Assembly: GCF_025195125.1 (NCBI RefSeq)
Contig: NZ_JAMGSL010000001.1
Location: 124,001-188,000 of the forward strand
DNA: 64,000 nt
DNA from: Streptomyces sp. Je 1-79
Lineage (GTDB): Bacteria > Actinomycetota > Actinomycetes > Streptomycetales > Streptomycetaceae
Direction: 5' to 3'
The notes under the pieces: model-generated
What the model was told of the DNA's origin: nothing
What the model saw: the letters and a program-made list of their open reading frames with translations, nothing else
Database searches by the model: none
Shown: piece after piece, positions 36,369-45,699 of the stretch
Numbering within the stretch: the first letter of the stretch is position 1
How the letters are laid out: each line of letters starts with the position of its first letter
Position numbers and translations under genes: made by a program

Positions 36369-37622
36369 TCAGCTGATCGTCAGCGGCGTTCCCGGCGCGA
36401 GCTCGGCCGCGATGAGCTCGGCGACGTCCTCGGCCGTGTTGCCCTCGGGCGTGTCCGCGGTCTTGGTCGTGGAGACGGCGATCGCGAGACGCTCCGAGGG
36501 CAGGTATGCCTGGATCGCCGCATAGCCGGAGAACGACGGGTTCTGGACCAGCCAGCCGTTGACCACGATGATGCCCAGTCCGAAGTGGGCGGCCTCGGTC
36601 TGCGGCAGACAGATCGTGGCGGGGCACGTGGCGGTCGGGTGGCCGAGGCCCACCGTGCCCGGGTTGACGAAGGTGCGGTAGGAGCGGGGCGAGAGGAGTT
36701 CGCCGGTGCCCATGCCCCGCGCGGAACGGGCCAGGTCACAGATGTCGGTCGTGATGACCGCGCCGGGCGCGGTGGTCCACGACGGGTTCCAGTAGGTGGA
36801 CTCCTCGTAGATGCCGCGGTCGGAGGTGAAGGCGTGCAGGGCCGGCGCCGGGATCTCCGGGGTGAAGTTGTTCTGCGTGTTGCGCAGCCCCAGGGGACGC
36901 CAGATCCGCTCGTTCAGGAGCTGGTCGATCCGGGTGCCGGTGATCTTCTCCAGCGCGATGCTCAGGAGCAGGTAGTTGGCGTGCGAGTAGCTCCAGTTGG
37001 TGCCCGGCTCGTACCAGAACGAGTGGCTGAAGGGGTACGCGAGGAGCTGCTGCGGGGTCCAGTGGCGGAACGGGTGTGCCGTCAGCTCGGCGAGGAAGGC
37101 CGGGTCGGTGACGTAGTCGTGGAGGCCGGTGGTGTTGGTGGCCAGCATCCGCAGCGTGATCCGGTCGGCCTTCGGTACGAAGGGCAGCCAGCGCTCCACG
37201 GTGTCGTCGAGCCGGACCTTCCGCTCCTCCACCAGCTGGAGGAGGGCCGTGCCGATGTGGGCGAAGGCCACGGAGCCGGCGCGGAAGTGCATGTCAGGGC
37301 GGGCCGGGACTCCGGTCATGGACTCGCCGAGCGCGTCGGTGACGACCTCGCGCCCGTCGATGGTGACCCGCAGCTCCACGCTGTTCAGCTTGAGGTCGTT
37401 CTTGGCCTTGCGGGTGATGCCCAGGACCTTCCGGGCCTGACCGTCCAGGGGGCGCTCGGTCCGCACGCAGTCGCGCGGGCCGGGGCCGCCCGGGCCCTCG
37501 GCGAGCGCGGGTGCGACAGCGCCGGTCTGGACCGTGACGGCGAGGAGGGCGGCACAGAGCAGGGCCGCCCTGCGGACACCCGCGCGAGTGCGTGGACGCG
37601 TGGGGGAGGGGGTGCGTGTCAT
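36369..37622 (-). CDS. Secreted serine-hydrolase-fold protein (class C beta-lactamase family) with degenerate active site
   Basis: A 417-residue secreted protein; the signal peptide ends near residue 41 (APALA-E). The fold matches class C beta-lactamase/DD-peptidase proteins: FRAGSVAF at 113-120 sits where the catalytic SxxK occurs, followed by LLQLVEERKVRLDDTVERWLP-like helix pattern. Position 120 is Phe, not Lys, and the YxN motif reads Y212-S213-H214. No H/K-T/S-G motif is found near the C-terminus. Loss of the general-base lysine suggests a non-catalytic binding protein, or an enzyme using another mechanism. It ends at a strong terminator. Confidence 0.82.
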   Translation of the reverse strand: MTRTPSPTRPRTRAGVRRAALLCAALLAVTVQTGAVAPALAEGPGGPGPRDCVRTERPLDGQARKVLGITRKAKNDLKLNSVELRVTIDGREVVTDALGESMTGVPARPDMHFRAGSVAFAHIGTALLQLVEERKVRLDDTVERWLPFVPKADRITLRMLATNTTGLHDYVTDPAFLAELTAHPFRHWTPQQLLAYPFSHSFWYEPGTNWSYSHANYLLLSIALEKITGTRIDQLLNERIWRPLGLRNTQNNFTPEIPAPALHAFTSDRGIYEESTYWNPSWTTAPGAVITTDICDLARSARGMGTGELLSPRSYRTFVNPGTVGLGHPTATCPATICLPQTEAAHFGLGIIVVNGWLVQNPSFSGYAAIQAYLPSERLAIAVSTTKTADTPEGNTAEDVAELIAAELAPGTPLTIS

Positions 37623-37725
37623 GAGCGCACTATGTCGGGAAGGAGGGGAGGAACCGTCAGAACACTCCGTAGAAGCGGGCAGACGCGTCCAAGTGGGGCA
37701 GGTTCGTCACCCCGGGCCTCGCGGG

Positions 37726-37756
37726 CCGAGCTCCGCACCCGGGGTGCGGAGCTCGG
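37726..37756 (-). terminator. Hairpin terminator after the endonuclease gene
   Basis: CCGAGCTCCGCAC (37726-37738) pairs with GTGCGGAGCTCGG (37744-37756), 13 bp with a 5-nt loop, 18 bp beyond the stop of the minus-strand nuclease. Confidence 0.75.
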
Positions 37757-37774
37757 GGGACCGTGAGGGCCGGA

Positions 37775-38578
<804 letters not shown>

Positions 38579-38885
38579 GGGGGACCTTTCGTGGGGGACG
38601 GGACGCGTCGGGACACACGGCTTCCGGCTCAACGGCACCGCGGTCTACGCGGGTTGCACTGCTGCAAGCGGGAGCGTGGCACGGCCGGGTGAGCCGCCGT
38701 GTAACCCGGAGAAGGCTTTTCCGTGACGTTCTCGCATCGGCGCGACCCCGGATCGTTTCCCGGCCCCTCGGAAGATCACGTTCGAACCGTGATCGGTATC
38801 GTGAGGCTTCCGGGCTCCCGCACGGGGGGTCAGCGGTGTCAACCGCCCCCGGTGCGAGGACGGATGGTGTTCTGTGGAGGGATCC
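38579..38885. other. 307-bp divergent promoter region (nuclease / FMO-like gene)
   Basis: No gene seen. It contains the interrupted palindrome GATCACG (38774-38780)/CGTGATC (38788-38794) with a TTCGAAC core, and TTGCA/TGCAA (38654-38658/38663-38667). GGAGGG at 38876-38881 is the ribosome-binding site of the FMO-like gene. Confidence 0.5.
38774..38794. promoter_or_regulatory. Interrupted palindrome, candidate operator
   Basis: Two perfect 7-bp arms, GATCACG and CGTGATC, flank the 7-nt spacer TTCGAAC. It is 92 bp upstream of the FMO-like start and 196 bp upstream of the nuclease start. The regulator is unknown. Confidence 0.5.
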
Positions 38886-40223
38886 TTGGACAGGTCACGT
38901 ACGGTCGGTGTCCCCGCCGCCCCGACCGTGTGTGTCATCGGTGCGGGCCTGTCCGGGCTGGCCACCGCACACGCGCTCTCGGTCAGGGGAATCGGCTTCG
39001 TCTGCCTGGAGAAGGCGCCGGACGTCGGTGGGATCTGGCGCCAGCCGGGGGCAGGTGAGCGTGGCCCGGCCTATATGTCGCTCCATCTGAACAGCGCCAA
39101 ACAGCTCACCGGTTACAGCGACTTCCCCATGCCGGAGGAGCTGCCCCTCTATCCCGGCCACAGCGATGTCGCCGCCTATCTGCGGTCCTTCGCCGAGTGG
39201 GCCGGACTGCTGCCGCACCTCGAACTGCGCACCGAGGTGACCTCCGTGCGCCAGGGCGACGACGGTGCCTGGACCGTCGTCAGCCGGGACGCGCGGGGCG
39301 AGGTGACGGAACGGCGCTTCGAGCGGGTGGTCGTCGCCTCCGGCCACAACACCGAGGCGGTGCTGCCCGATCCGCTGCCGCGGGGCTCGGAATCCTTCGC
39401 CGGAAGGATTCTGCACTCGATGGACTACCGCGACGGAGCCGACTTCGCCGGACAGCACGTCGTCGTCGTGGGGATGGGGGCGTCGGGCGTCGACATCGCG
39501 GCGGACCTCTCCCGGCACGCGGCGCGGACGATGCTCTCCGTCCGCCGGGGACTGCACGTCGTGCCCAAGCAGCTCTTCGGCATGTCCGTGGACCTGATCG
39601 CCGACGCGCCGTGGTGGAGCGAGATGTCCTTCCCCGAGCAGCGCAGCTTCGTCGAGCAGGCGCTGCTCGTGGCGCGGGGCAGGCTGTCGGACTACGGTCT
39701 GCCCGAGCCCGACCACCCGGTCTTCTCCTCCGCCGTGACGATCTCGGACGAGATCCTCAGCCGCATACGGCACGGAGGGGTGATCCCCAAGCCCGCCGTC
39801 GCCTCTCTGGACGGCGGCCGGGTGTCCTTCGCCGACGGCACCGAGGCGGAGGCGGACGCGATCGTCTACTGCACCGGATTCCGCATGGCCTTCCCCTTCC
39901 TGCCCGCCGGACTCCCGGCGGGCAGGCGGCAAGGGGTGGTCGAGCTCTACAGACGGGTCGTCGCCCCCGACCGGCCCGGCCTGTACTTCGTCGGTCTGAT
40001 CCGTCCCGTGGGCTCGATCACCCGCCTCGTGGAGGCCCAGGCGCGGTGGGTGGCGCGGATCGTCGACGGTGACGTCACGCTGCCGCCCGCCGATGTCATG
40101 CGCGAGGAGATCGGCACGTACCTCAAGGGCATCGAGGAGCGTTACGGCCGGACCGAGGGGGCCTCCATCCAGGTGGACGTCGGCCCCTACCTCCGGGAGC
40201 TGCGGGAGTTGCAGGACGCGTAG
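38886..40223 (+). CDS. Flavin-dependent monooxygenase (FMO/NMO-like)
   Basis: A 445-residue flavoprotein. The FAD motif [12 protein letters not shown] is near the N-terminus, the FMO signature [11 protein letters not shown] (FxGxxxHxxxY) near residue 170, and the NADPH motif [10 protein letters not shown] just after. It should hydroxylate a nitrogen or carbon of a small substrate. It lies 4 bp from a convergent DMATS-type prenyltransferase gene. In S. coelicolor a FMO/indole-prenyltransferase pair makes 5-dimethylallylindole-3-acetonitrile from tryptophan, so N-hydroxylation of prenylated tryptophan is a good hypothesis. The TTG at 38886 is chosen because GGAGGG lies 5-10 nt upstream; a GTG at 38874 is the alternative. 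Confidence 0.85.
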   Translation: MDRSRTVGVPAAPTVCVIGAGLSGLATAHALSVRGIGFVCLEKAPDVGGIWRQPGAGERGPAYMSLHLNSAKQLTGYSDFPMPEELPLYPGHSDVAAYLRSFAEWAGLLPHLELRTEVTSVRQGDDGAWTVVSRDARGEVTERRFERVVVASGHNTEAVLPDPLPRGSESFAGRILHSMDYRDGADFAGQHVVVVGMGASGVDIAADLSRHAARTMLSVRRGLHVVPKQLFGMSVDLIADAPWWSEMSFPEQRSFVEQALLVARGRLSDYGLPEPDHPVFSSAVTISDEILSRIRHGGVIPKPAVASLDGGRVSFADGTEAEADAIVYCTGFRMAFPFLPAGLPAGRRQGVVELYRRVVAPDRPGLYFVGLIRPVGSITRLVEAQARWVARIVDGDVTLPPADVMREEIGTYLKGIEERYGRTEGASIQVDVGPYLRELRELQDA

Positions 40224-40227
40224 CGCG

Positions 40228-41445
40228 TCAGTGGACGGCTTCCGCCCGACGCGACGGTACGGCCGCGGTGGCCGGCGGCCTCACCTCGTACGCCTCGGAG
40301 GAGAGGTAGGCGGTCACGCGCGGCAGCCGTCCCTCCTGGTGGGCGAGGCCCACGTATGCGATGAGGCCGACGCCGTCCCGCAGCCGGCGCGAGGTGACGG
40401 CGGCGACCGACCGGCGGAGCGGGGTGGCGTCCATGCCGTGCCGGCCGAGGACGGCCACCGCCCGGTCGAGGGCCTCGCCGTCGTGCCGGGCGTAGTCGCG
40501 GACGGGGATGTACAGCGTGAAGCCGCTGGGCCGTCCGGTCACCGTCTCGGTGAAGGCGTGGCAGGACTGCACCGGGCGGCGGTCGAGCCGCGGGTCGCGG
40601 CCGGGGGCATCGGTGTCGTGACCGGCCGCCGTGCGGAAGAACGAGGTGATCTCCGCCGCTCCCGGACCGCCGTCCACGCGGGACAGGCCGGCCGCCTCGG
40701 CCGCCGACAGGTCGTGGTGCGCGAGATAGATCTTCACCCGGGGCTCGGCCCAGTCGCCGAGGTCCAGGGCGAAGAACAGATGGCGGTCGCCCGTCGGCAG
40801 GGACGCGAACGCCTGGTGGTGGCCGAGTCGGCGCAGGGCCTCCCGTACGGTGTCGGCGGAACGTTCCTTCCCGGACGCCGCGGGGTTCAGATAGACCTTC
40901 ACCCGGGGGACCCCGCCGGGGACCAGCTCCAGCGCGCACCAGAGCGCCAGCGGACCCTGGGGGTCCGGCGGGAAGAACAGGTCCTCCAGCTCGTCCAGCC
41001 GCCTGGTGTCGAAGCCCCAGCGCCGCGCCATCCCACGGACCACCCGCAGTCCGGTACGGCCGTTCTCCGCCAGGTCGGCGGCGCCGCACCCCGGCTCCAG
41101 GAGCACGCGCAGCGTGGGTCGTTGGTCCGGCGTGAAGGAGAGCGAGAACTCCACCGGGGTGTGGTCGTCGGAGAGGAAGGAGTCGTCGGGCGCCGGCAGG
41201 TCGAGTGACCGCTCGGCGACGGGGCCCAGCGCGGAGAGCATGGTCCGCGCATACGCCGCGGAGTCGGCCCCGTCCAACCCCGCGGCCTCGCACAGCCGCA
41301 GCACCTGTCTCGCGGCGTGTTCCCCCAGCGTTCCCCCCGCGTCTGTGGGCACCCAAGAAGATACCCGCCCGGACGGGCGGGTATCGAGGGGGTCGAACGG
41401 GGTGGGGTGGTGCAGAATCCCGGCGTCGATGGATATGTGGTCCAC
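40228..41445 (-). CDS. DMATS-type aromatic (indole) prenyltransferase
   Basis: A 405-residue protein, GTG start with GGAG upstream. Its pattern matches ABBA-fold DMATS-like prenyltransferases of actinomycetes: VEFSLSF, VKVYLNP, VKIYLAHHDL, GFTLYIPVRDY and LIAYVGLAHQE segments supply the alternating Arg/Lys/Tyr residues that bind dimethylallyl diphosphate. It would transfer a dimethylallyl group to tryptophan or a related indole without an N/DDxxD motif. It lies 103 bp downstream of the conservon P450 on the same strand and converges with the FMO-like gene. Confidence 0.83.
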   Translation of the reverse strand: MDHISIDAGILHHPTPFDPLDTRPSGRVSSWVPTDAGGTLGEHAARQVLRLCEAAGLDGADSAAYARTMLSALGPVAERSLDLPAPDDSFLSDDHTPVEFSLSFTPDQRPTLRVLLEPGCGAADLAENGRTGLRVVRGMARRWGFDTRRLDELEDLFFPPDPQGPLALWCALELVPGGVPRVKVYLNPAASGKERSADTVREALRRLGHHQAFASLPTGDRHLFFALDLGDWAEPRVKIYLAHHDLSAAEAAGLSRVDGGPGAAEITSFFRTAAGHDTDAPGRDPRLDRRPVQSCHAFTETVTGRPSGFTLYIPVRDYARHDGEALDRAVAVLGRHGMDATPLRRSVAAVTSRRLRDGVGLIAYVGLAHQEGRLPRVTAYLSSEAYEVRPPATAAVPSRRAEAVH

Positions 41446-41548
41446 GACACTCCTTTGCCTCGTAAGCAGCTCCGAACAACGCGGTGCTCACTACCCCTGA
41501 GGCAGAACGTTCATGCAGTGACGGGACAGGCAGGTGGGGTTGCGTTGA

Positions 41549-42898
41549 TCACTTCGCCAGCCAGTTGAGGAACTGGCTCCACATACCGCTCCGTTCGCGC
41601 TTGCGGCCCGCCTCGGACGCCTCGGCGTGGGCCGCCGCGCCGGGACGTGACTGCGTGGGAGTCCGGTGTCCGCCCTCGGCCGGGGTGAACCGGGCCGGCA
41701 GTGTGGCCAGACCACGGTTGAACGGGCCCGGCCGCCAGACGAGACTGTCCTCCGGCACCGCGAGTTCGACGTCGGGAAGCCGGTTGAGCAGGTTCTCGAC
41801 GGCGGTGACGGTGATCTGCCGTGCGGGGTCCTTCGACGGGCAGGCGTGCGGGCCCGCGCTCCACGCCAGGTGGGCCCGGTTGCTGCCGGACTGTCGCGAA
41901 GCCGTCAGCGTCGGCCCGGTGTTGGCGGCCGCGAAGCTGACGAGGACGAGATCGCCCGCCCGGAACTTCTGCCCGGCGAACTCCATGTCGGACGCCGGGT
42001 AGTGCGGCGCCAGGTTCTGCATGGGCGGGTTCTCCCACAGCGTGTCGTCGATGGCCTCGTCGATCAGCCCGCCCTTGTGGGCGTACGCGTCGTGGGTGAG
42101 CAGCCGGTGCAGGGTGTTGCCGATGAGGTTGCGCAGCGGTTCGTTGCCCGCGACCAGCAGCAGGGCGAGCTGATGGACCATCTCCTCGTCCGTCAGCTTC
42201 GCCTGATGCTGCATCAGCCACGAGGTGACGTCGTCCCCGGGCCTGGCCCGCTTGAGCGCCACCAGTTCGCCGACGGCTCCGAACAGCACCTCGATCGCCC
42301 GCTCGGCGTTGACACCGTCGAACATGCCGGTGATGCCGAACAGCACCCGGTCGCCGATGTCGGCGGGGCAGCCGAAGAGCTCGTTGAACACGAACATCGG
42401 CAGCTGCTTGGCGTAGTCAGCCAGCAGGTCGGCCGAGCCGCGCGTGCCGAACTGCGCGATCAGGTACTCGGAGACCTGCTCCGTGGTCCGGCTCAGCTTG
42501 CGCGTGTCGACGCGGGCCATGCTGTCCGTGACCGCCTGACGCAGCCGCAGATGCTCGGCGCCGTCGCTGAACATGCAGTTGGGGCGGTACGCCAGCACGG
42601 GCACGATCGGGCTGTCCGGGCTGATCCGGCCCTCGTTGAGGTCGCGCCAGCGGCGCGCGTCCTTGCGGAAGGAACCGGAGTCCTGGAGGAGTTGCAGCGC
42701 CGTCGCGTAGTCCGTGACGAGCGTGGCCTCCACCCCCGGAGCGAGCTCCACGGGCGCGGTCGGGCCGTAGTTGCGGAGATAGGCGTAGTACGCCTGCGGG
42801 TCTGCCGCGAACTCCGGTCCGTGCAGCGGTACCCGGCCGCCGGTCTCGTGGGCGGGGCACCCGGGCGGGGGTACGGGGGTGGTGGGTCGAGCGTCCAT
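41549..42898 (-). CDS. cvnE: Conservon cytochrome P450 (CYP157-like), lacking the ExxR motif
   Basis: A 449-residue P450. The heme-ligand segment is WSAGPHACPS with Cys353. The K-helix position usually holding ExxR reads DTLW at 285-288, so both the Glu and Arg are replaced, as known for CYP157 of Streptomyces conservons. The I-helix is VHQLALLLVAGNEPLRNL without the usual acid-Thr pair. The C-terminal ~50 residues form a tail ending FLNWLAK. It is the last of the five cvn genes, 8 bp after cvnD. Substrate unknown. Confidence 0.88.
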   Translation of the reverse strand: MDARPTTPVPPPGCPAHETGGRVPLHGPEFAADPQAYYAYLRNYGPTAPVELAPGVEATLVTDYATALQLLQDSGSFRKDARRWRDLNEGRISPDSPIVPVLAYRPNCMFSDGAEHLRLRQAVTDSMARVDTRKLSRTTEQVSEYLIAQFGTRGSADLLADYAKQLPMFVFNELFGCPADIGDRVLFGITGMFDGVNAERAIEVLFGAVGELVALKRARPGDDVTSWLMQHQAKLTDEEMVHQLALLLVAGNEPLRNLIGNTLHRLLTHDAYAHKGGLIDEAIDDTLWENPPMQNLAPHYPASDMEFAGQKFRAGDLVLVSFAAANTGPTLTASRQSGSNRAHLAWSAGPHACPSKDPARQITVTAVENLLNRLPDVELAVPEDSLVWRPGPFNRGLATLPARFTPAEGGHRTPTQSRPGAAAHAEASEAGRKRERSGMWSQFLNWLAK

Positions 42899-42906
42899 GT
42901 CTCTTC

Positions 42907-43500
42907 CTAGTGAGCGCGGTCCAGCAAGTAGCGGACGAGGGTGATCAGCGCGTCGGCGGACGACTTCTCGTCGCGCGCGTCGCAGGTGACGACCGGCGTG
43001 TCGTCGAGCAGGTCCAGCGCCTCGCGCAGCGCCCGTTCCTCGCGGTCCTGGGTGCCGTCGAAGTGGTTGACGGCGATCGCGTAGTCGAGGCCGTACTGCT
43101 CGATCAGGTCGATCACGGCGAAGGAGTCCGCCAGCCGCTCGGGGTCGACCAGCACCAGCGCTCCGAGCGCGCCGCGTGCCATGTCCTCCCACATCTGGAC
43201 GAAGCGCTGCTGGCCGGGCGTCCCGAACAGGTAGAGCACGACGCGGTCGCTGATGGTCAGACGGCCGAAGTCCATGGCCACCGTCGTGGTGGTCTTGCTC
43301 CGGACCCCCTTGAGGTCGTCGAAGGACTCGCCGGCGCGGGTCATCGTCTCCTCGGTGGTCAGCGGAGGAATCTCCGAGATCGCACCGATGAAGGTGGTCT
43401 TGCCCACGGCGAAGTGACCGACGACGAGGATCTTCACGGCGGTCTGCGTCGCCCCGCCGCGCACGTACGCCTGCTCATCCAAACTTGGCGCGGAGCCCAT
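42907..43500 (-). CDS. cvnD: Conservon Ras-like GTPase CvnD
   Basis: A 197-residue small GTPase of the MglA-like family. P-loop GHFAVGKTT at 28-36, G3 FGTPGQQRF, G4 NHFD and a CDARD segment in the G5 region. In conservons CvnD binds GTP and works with the membrane kinase-like CvnA and roadblock protein CvnB as a G-protein-coupled-like switch. It overlaps cvnC by 26 bp. Confidence 0.93.
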   Translation of the reverse strand: MGSAPSLDEQAYVRGGATQTAVKILVVGHFAVGKTTFIGAISEIPPLTTEETMTRAGESFDDLKGVRSKTTTTVAMDFGRLTISDRVVLYLFGTPGQQRFVQMWEDMARGALGALVLVDPERLADSFAVIDLIEQYGLDYAIAVNHFDGTQDREERALREALDLLDDTPVVTCDARDEKSSADALITLVRYLLDRAH

Positions 43501-43855
43501 TCAGGACCTCCTCGAGAATGTCTCGGTCCGCGAGCGCGGCACGCTGCACGGGTGGACGGGTGACGAGATAGCCGCCCTCGCTGAGGGCGGAGAGAAGGAT
43601 CCTCACCACACCGATCGGCAGCCGGGTGTGGCCCGCGACCTCGGCGACCGAGAGATAGCCGGCGGTGCACAGCTCCAGCAGGCTCTGCTCCTCCGGAGAG
43701 AGCCGGGTGGGGCGCCGCTGCTGCCGGTCGTCGGCCGCGGTCACCAGCGTGACCAGGGACAGCTGCGCCTCGTCGGGCAGGCCGCGCCCCTTGGTGATGA
43801 CGTACGGACGAACTAACTCCGCCGCCTCGGGACCCAGTTCGTCGAAACCGTTCAT
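43475..43855 (-). CDS. cvnC: Conservon DUF742 protein CvnC
   Basis: A 126-residue DUF742 protein with RPYVITKGRG near the N-terminus and a winged-helix-like region (LSVAEVAGHTRLPIGVVRILL). DUF742 proteins occur only in such operons; CvnC is thought to link CvnB/CvnD. It overlaps cvnB as ATGA (43852-43855) and cvnD by 26 bp. Confidence 0.92.
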   Translation of the reverse strand: MNGFDELGPEAAELVRPYVITKGRGLPDEAQLSLVTLVTAADDRQQRRPTRLSPEEQSLLELCTAGYLSVAEVAGHTRLPIGVVRILLSALSEGGYLVTRPPVQRAALADRDILEEVLNGLRAKFG

Positions 43856-44253
43856 GAGCGGACGCCGAGGTTCTCGCGCGGCGGTGTCGTCAGGGCCTTG
43901 CCCAGCTGACCGACGAGCTGCTGCATCCGGAACGTGATGTCCTGCATGTCGACGTCCGGCGAGGCCGAGACACCGAGGTACGCGCCTTCGCCGGCGGAGA
44001 TCAGGAAGACCCAGCCGCCGTCGAACTCGACCAGCGTCTGGCGCCACTGCAGGCGCCCGGCCTCGACGAAGAACCCGAGCGAGCGGCTGAGCGACTGCAT
44101 GCCGCTCATCGCCGCCGCTACCGTGTCCGCGTTGTCCTTCTCGAAATCCCTGGTCCGGGCCATCAGCAGACCGTCGGCGGAGACCAGGACCGCGTGCAGC
44201 GCCCCGGGTATCTCCAAGGCGCTGTCAAGCATCCATGACAGATCGTCGTTCAC
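43852..44253 (-). CDS. cvnB: Conservon roadblock/LC7 protein CvnB
   Basis: A 133-residue roadblock/LC7 domain protein (LVSADGLLMARTRDFEKD, then GGWVFLISAGEGAYLGV). It acts as a regulator of the CvnD GTPase. GTG start overlaps the cvnA stop as GTGA (44250-44253). Confidence 0.93.
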   Translation of the reverse strand: MNDDLSWMLDSALEIPGALHAVLVSADGLLMARTRDFEKDNADTVAAAMSGMQSLSRSLGFFVEAGRLQWRQTLVEFDGGWVFLISAGEGAYLGVSASPDVDMQDITFRMQQLVGQLGKALTTPPRENLGVRS

Positions 44254-45419
44254 GAGATCTCATGCCCTTCGCTGCTCGCATCACGTGTGCTGCTGGTCTG
44301 GTCCGCCGAGTCCGGGCGCGTGGCCCGGCCGGACTGCGTGCCTCGCTGGAAGGCCCCCATGATCGCCGCGGTCTCCGCACCGGAGCGGGCCGGTGCGGGC
44401 GCGGCCGCGGTGGAGCCGGTCACGATGGCCATCGGCCGCTTGCGACGCCGTCGCGGCAGACCGTCGTCCGTCGTGGACGTGGTCACCGCGGACGTGGGAC
44501 CGCTCGGGTCCGGCGCGGCGACGGCGGGAACGGCGGGCGCGGGGGCCTTCTTCTCCGGCATGCCGGTGAGCATGTCGTGCGGCAGGAGAAGGACCGAGCG
44601 GACGCCGCCGTACGGCGAACTGGAGTCCACGGACACCTCGAATCCGAAGCGTTCACAGAGCACGCCGATGACGGCGAAACCGAACTGCGGCGGGCTGCCG
44701 AGTCCGGACACGCCGGAGACGCGCTCAGTCGTCAGGAGTTTCGCGGCCCGGGCCCGCTCCTCGTCGTTCATGCCGACACCGGCGTCGTCGACGACGATAC
44801 AAATACCCTTGGGCACGGTACGGATATTGATTTCGACCACGGTGTCCGGGCTGGAATAGCTCGTGGCATTGTCGAGCAGCTCCGCGAGAGCCAGCGCCAC
44901 CGGTTCGACGGCCCGGCTCGTGATGCCGAAGTCGACCTGCGAAAGGATTTCGACCCGCCGGTAGTGACGGATTCTTCCCTGGGCGCTGCGGACCACGTCG
45001 TACACCGAGGCGACTTCACGCTGGCGCCCCAGCCAGCCGTCGCACAGCACGGCGATGGACTGTGCGCGCCGGCCGAACTGGGAGTTGGTGTGGTCGATCT
45101 CCAGAAGGTCGTGGAGAATGACGGAATCGCCGTACTTGCTCTGCAGCCCGGAGATGACCAACTGCTGCTCGGCGGCGAGGCCCTGGAGGGTCCGCATGGC
45201 GGACTTCAGGACCGATTTGGTCGAGTCCTGGGCCCGCTCCTTCTCGTCCTCGACGGATTTCGAGTAGCTGTTCTCCAACTCGGAGTAGTGGGCCTTGAGC
45301 TCTGCGGTCTCCTGCCGTAAAGTCCGTATCGCTTTGCGCTGGCGAACGATTACGGCCACAGCGCCGAGGACGGCGACCAGGAGGACCCAGAGTGCTGGGT
45401 TCTGTGCGTAAGACGTCAT
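44250..45419 (-). CDS. cvnA: Conservon sensor-kinase-like protein CvnA
   Basis: A 389-residue protein. One N-terminal membrane segment (about 8-24), a coiled coil, then a GHKL ATPase domain with N-box ELLDNATSYSSPD and G1 box DDAGVGM. A Pro/Ala-rich tail of ~90 residues follows, with RRRRKRP-like basic stretch. It is the membrane receptor-like component. 280 bp upstream separate it from the LuxR-type gene, with a small ACTGA/TCAGT palindrome at 45437-45449, 18 bp before the start. Confidence 0.92.
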   Translation of the reverse strand: MTSYAQNPALWVLLVAVLGAVAVIVRQRKAIRTLRQETAELKAHYSELENSYSKSVEDEKERAQDSTKSVLKSAMRTLQGLAAEQQLVISGLQSKYGDSVILHDLLEIDHTNSQFGRRAQSIAVLCDGWLGRQREVASVYDVVRSAQGRIRHYRRVEILSQVDFGITSRAVEPVALALAELLDNATSYSSPDTVVEINIRTVPKGICIVVDDAGVGMNDEERARAAKLLTTERVSGVSGLGSPPQFGFAVIGVLCERFGFEVSVDSSSPYGGVRSVLLLPHDMLTGMPEKKAPAPAVPAVAAPDPSGPTSAVTTSTTDDGLPRRRRKRPMAIVTGSTAAAPAPARSGAETAAIMGAFQRGTQSGRATRPDSADQTSSTRDASSEGHEIS

Positions 45420-45699
45420 AAGGCTCTCTTCAGGCGACTGACGGTCAGTTGCTGAATTCCGTCAATGCGGGTGGACCGGCGGACCGTCCGTACCGGGGTA
45501 CTTGCCCGGATGGTCGCCGTGGTCGGAGATGTCGTTTTGCACCCATCCACCGCTCCGCAAGCGTCGTGATCTTATCACCGGGCGCGAACAGGTGACCGAT
45601 CGTCAATATGCGGACGACTGCGGGCCATTGGCACCAATCCGCCGCCCGGTTCCCCCGGGAGCCCGGCCGTTCGTGCGATTCCGCTCCAGGGACCCTCGG

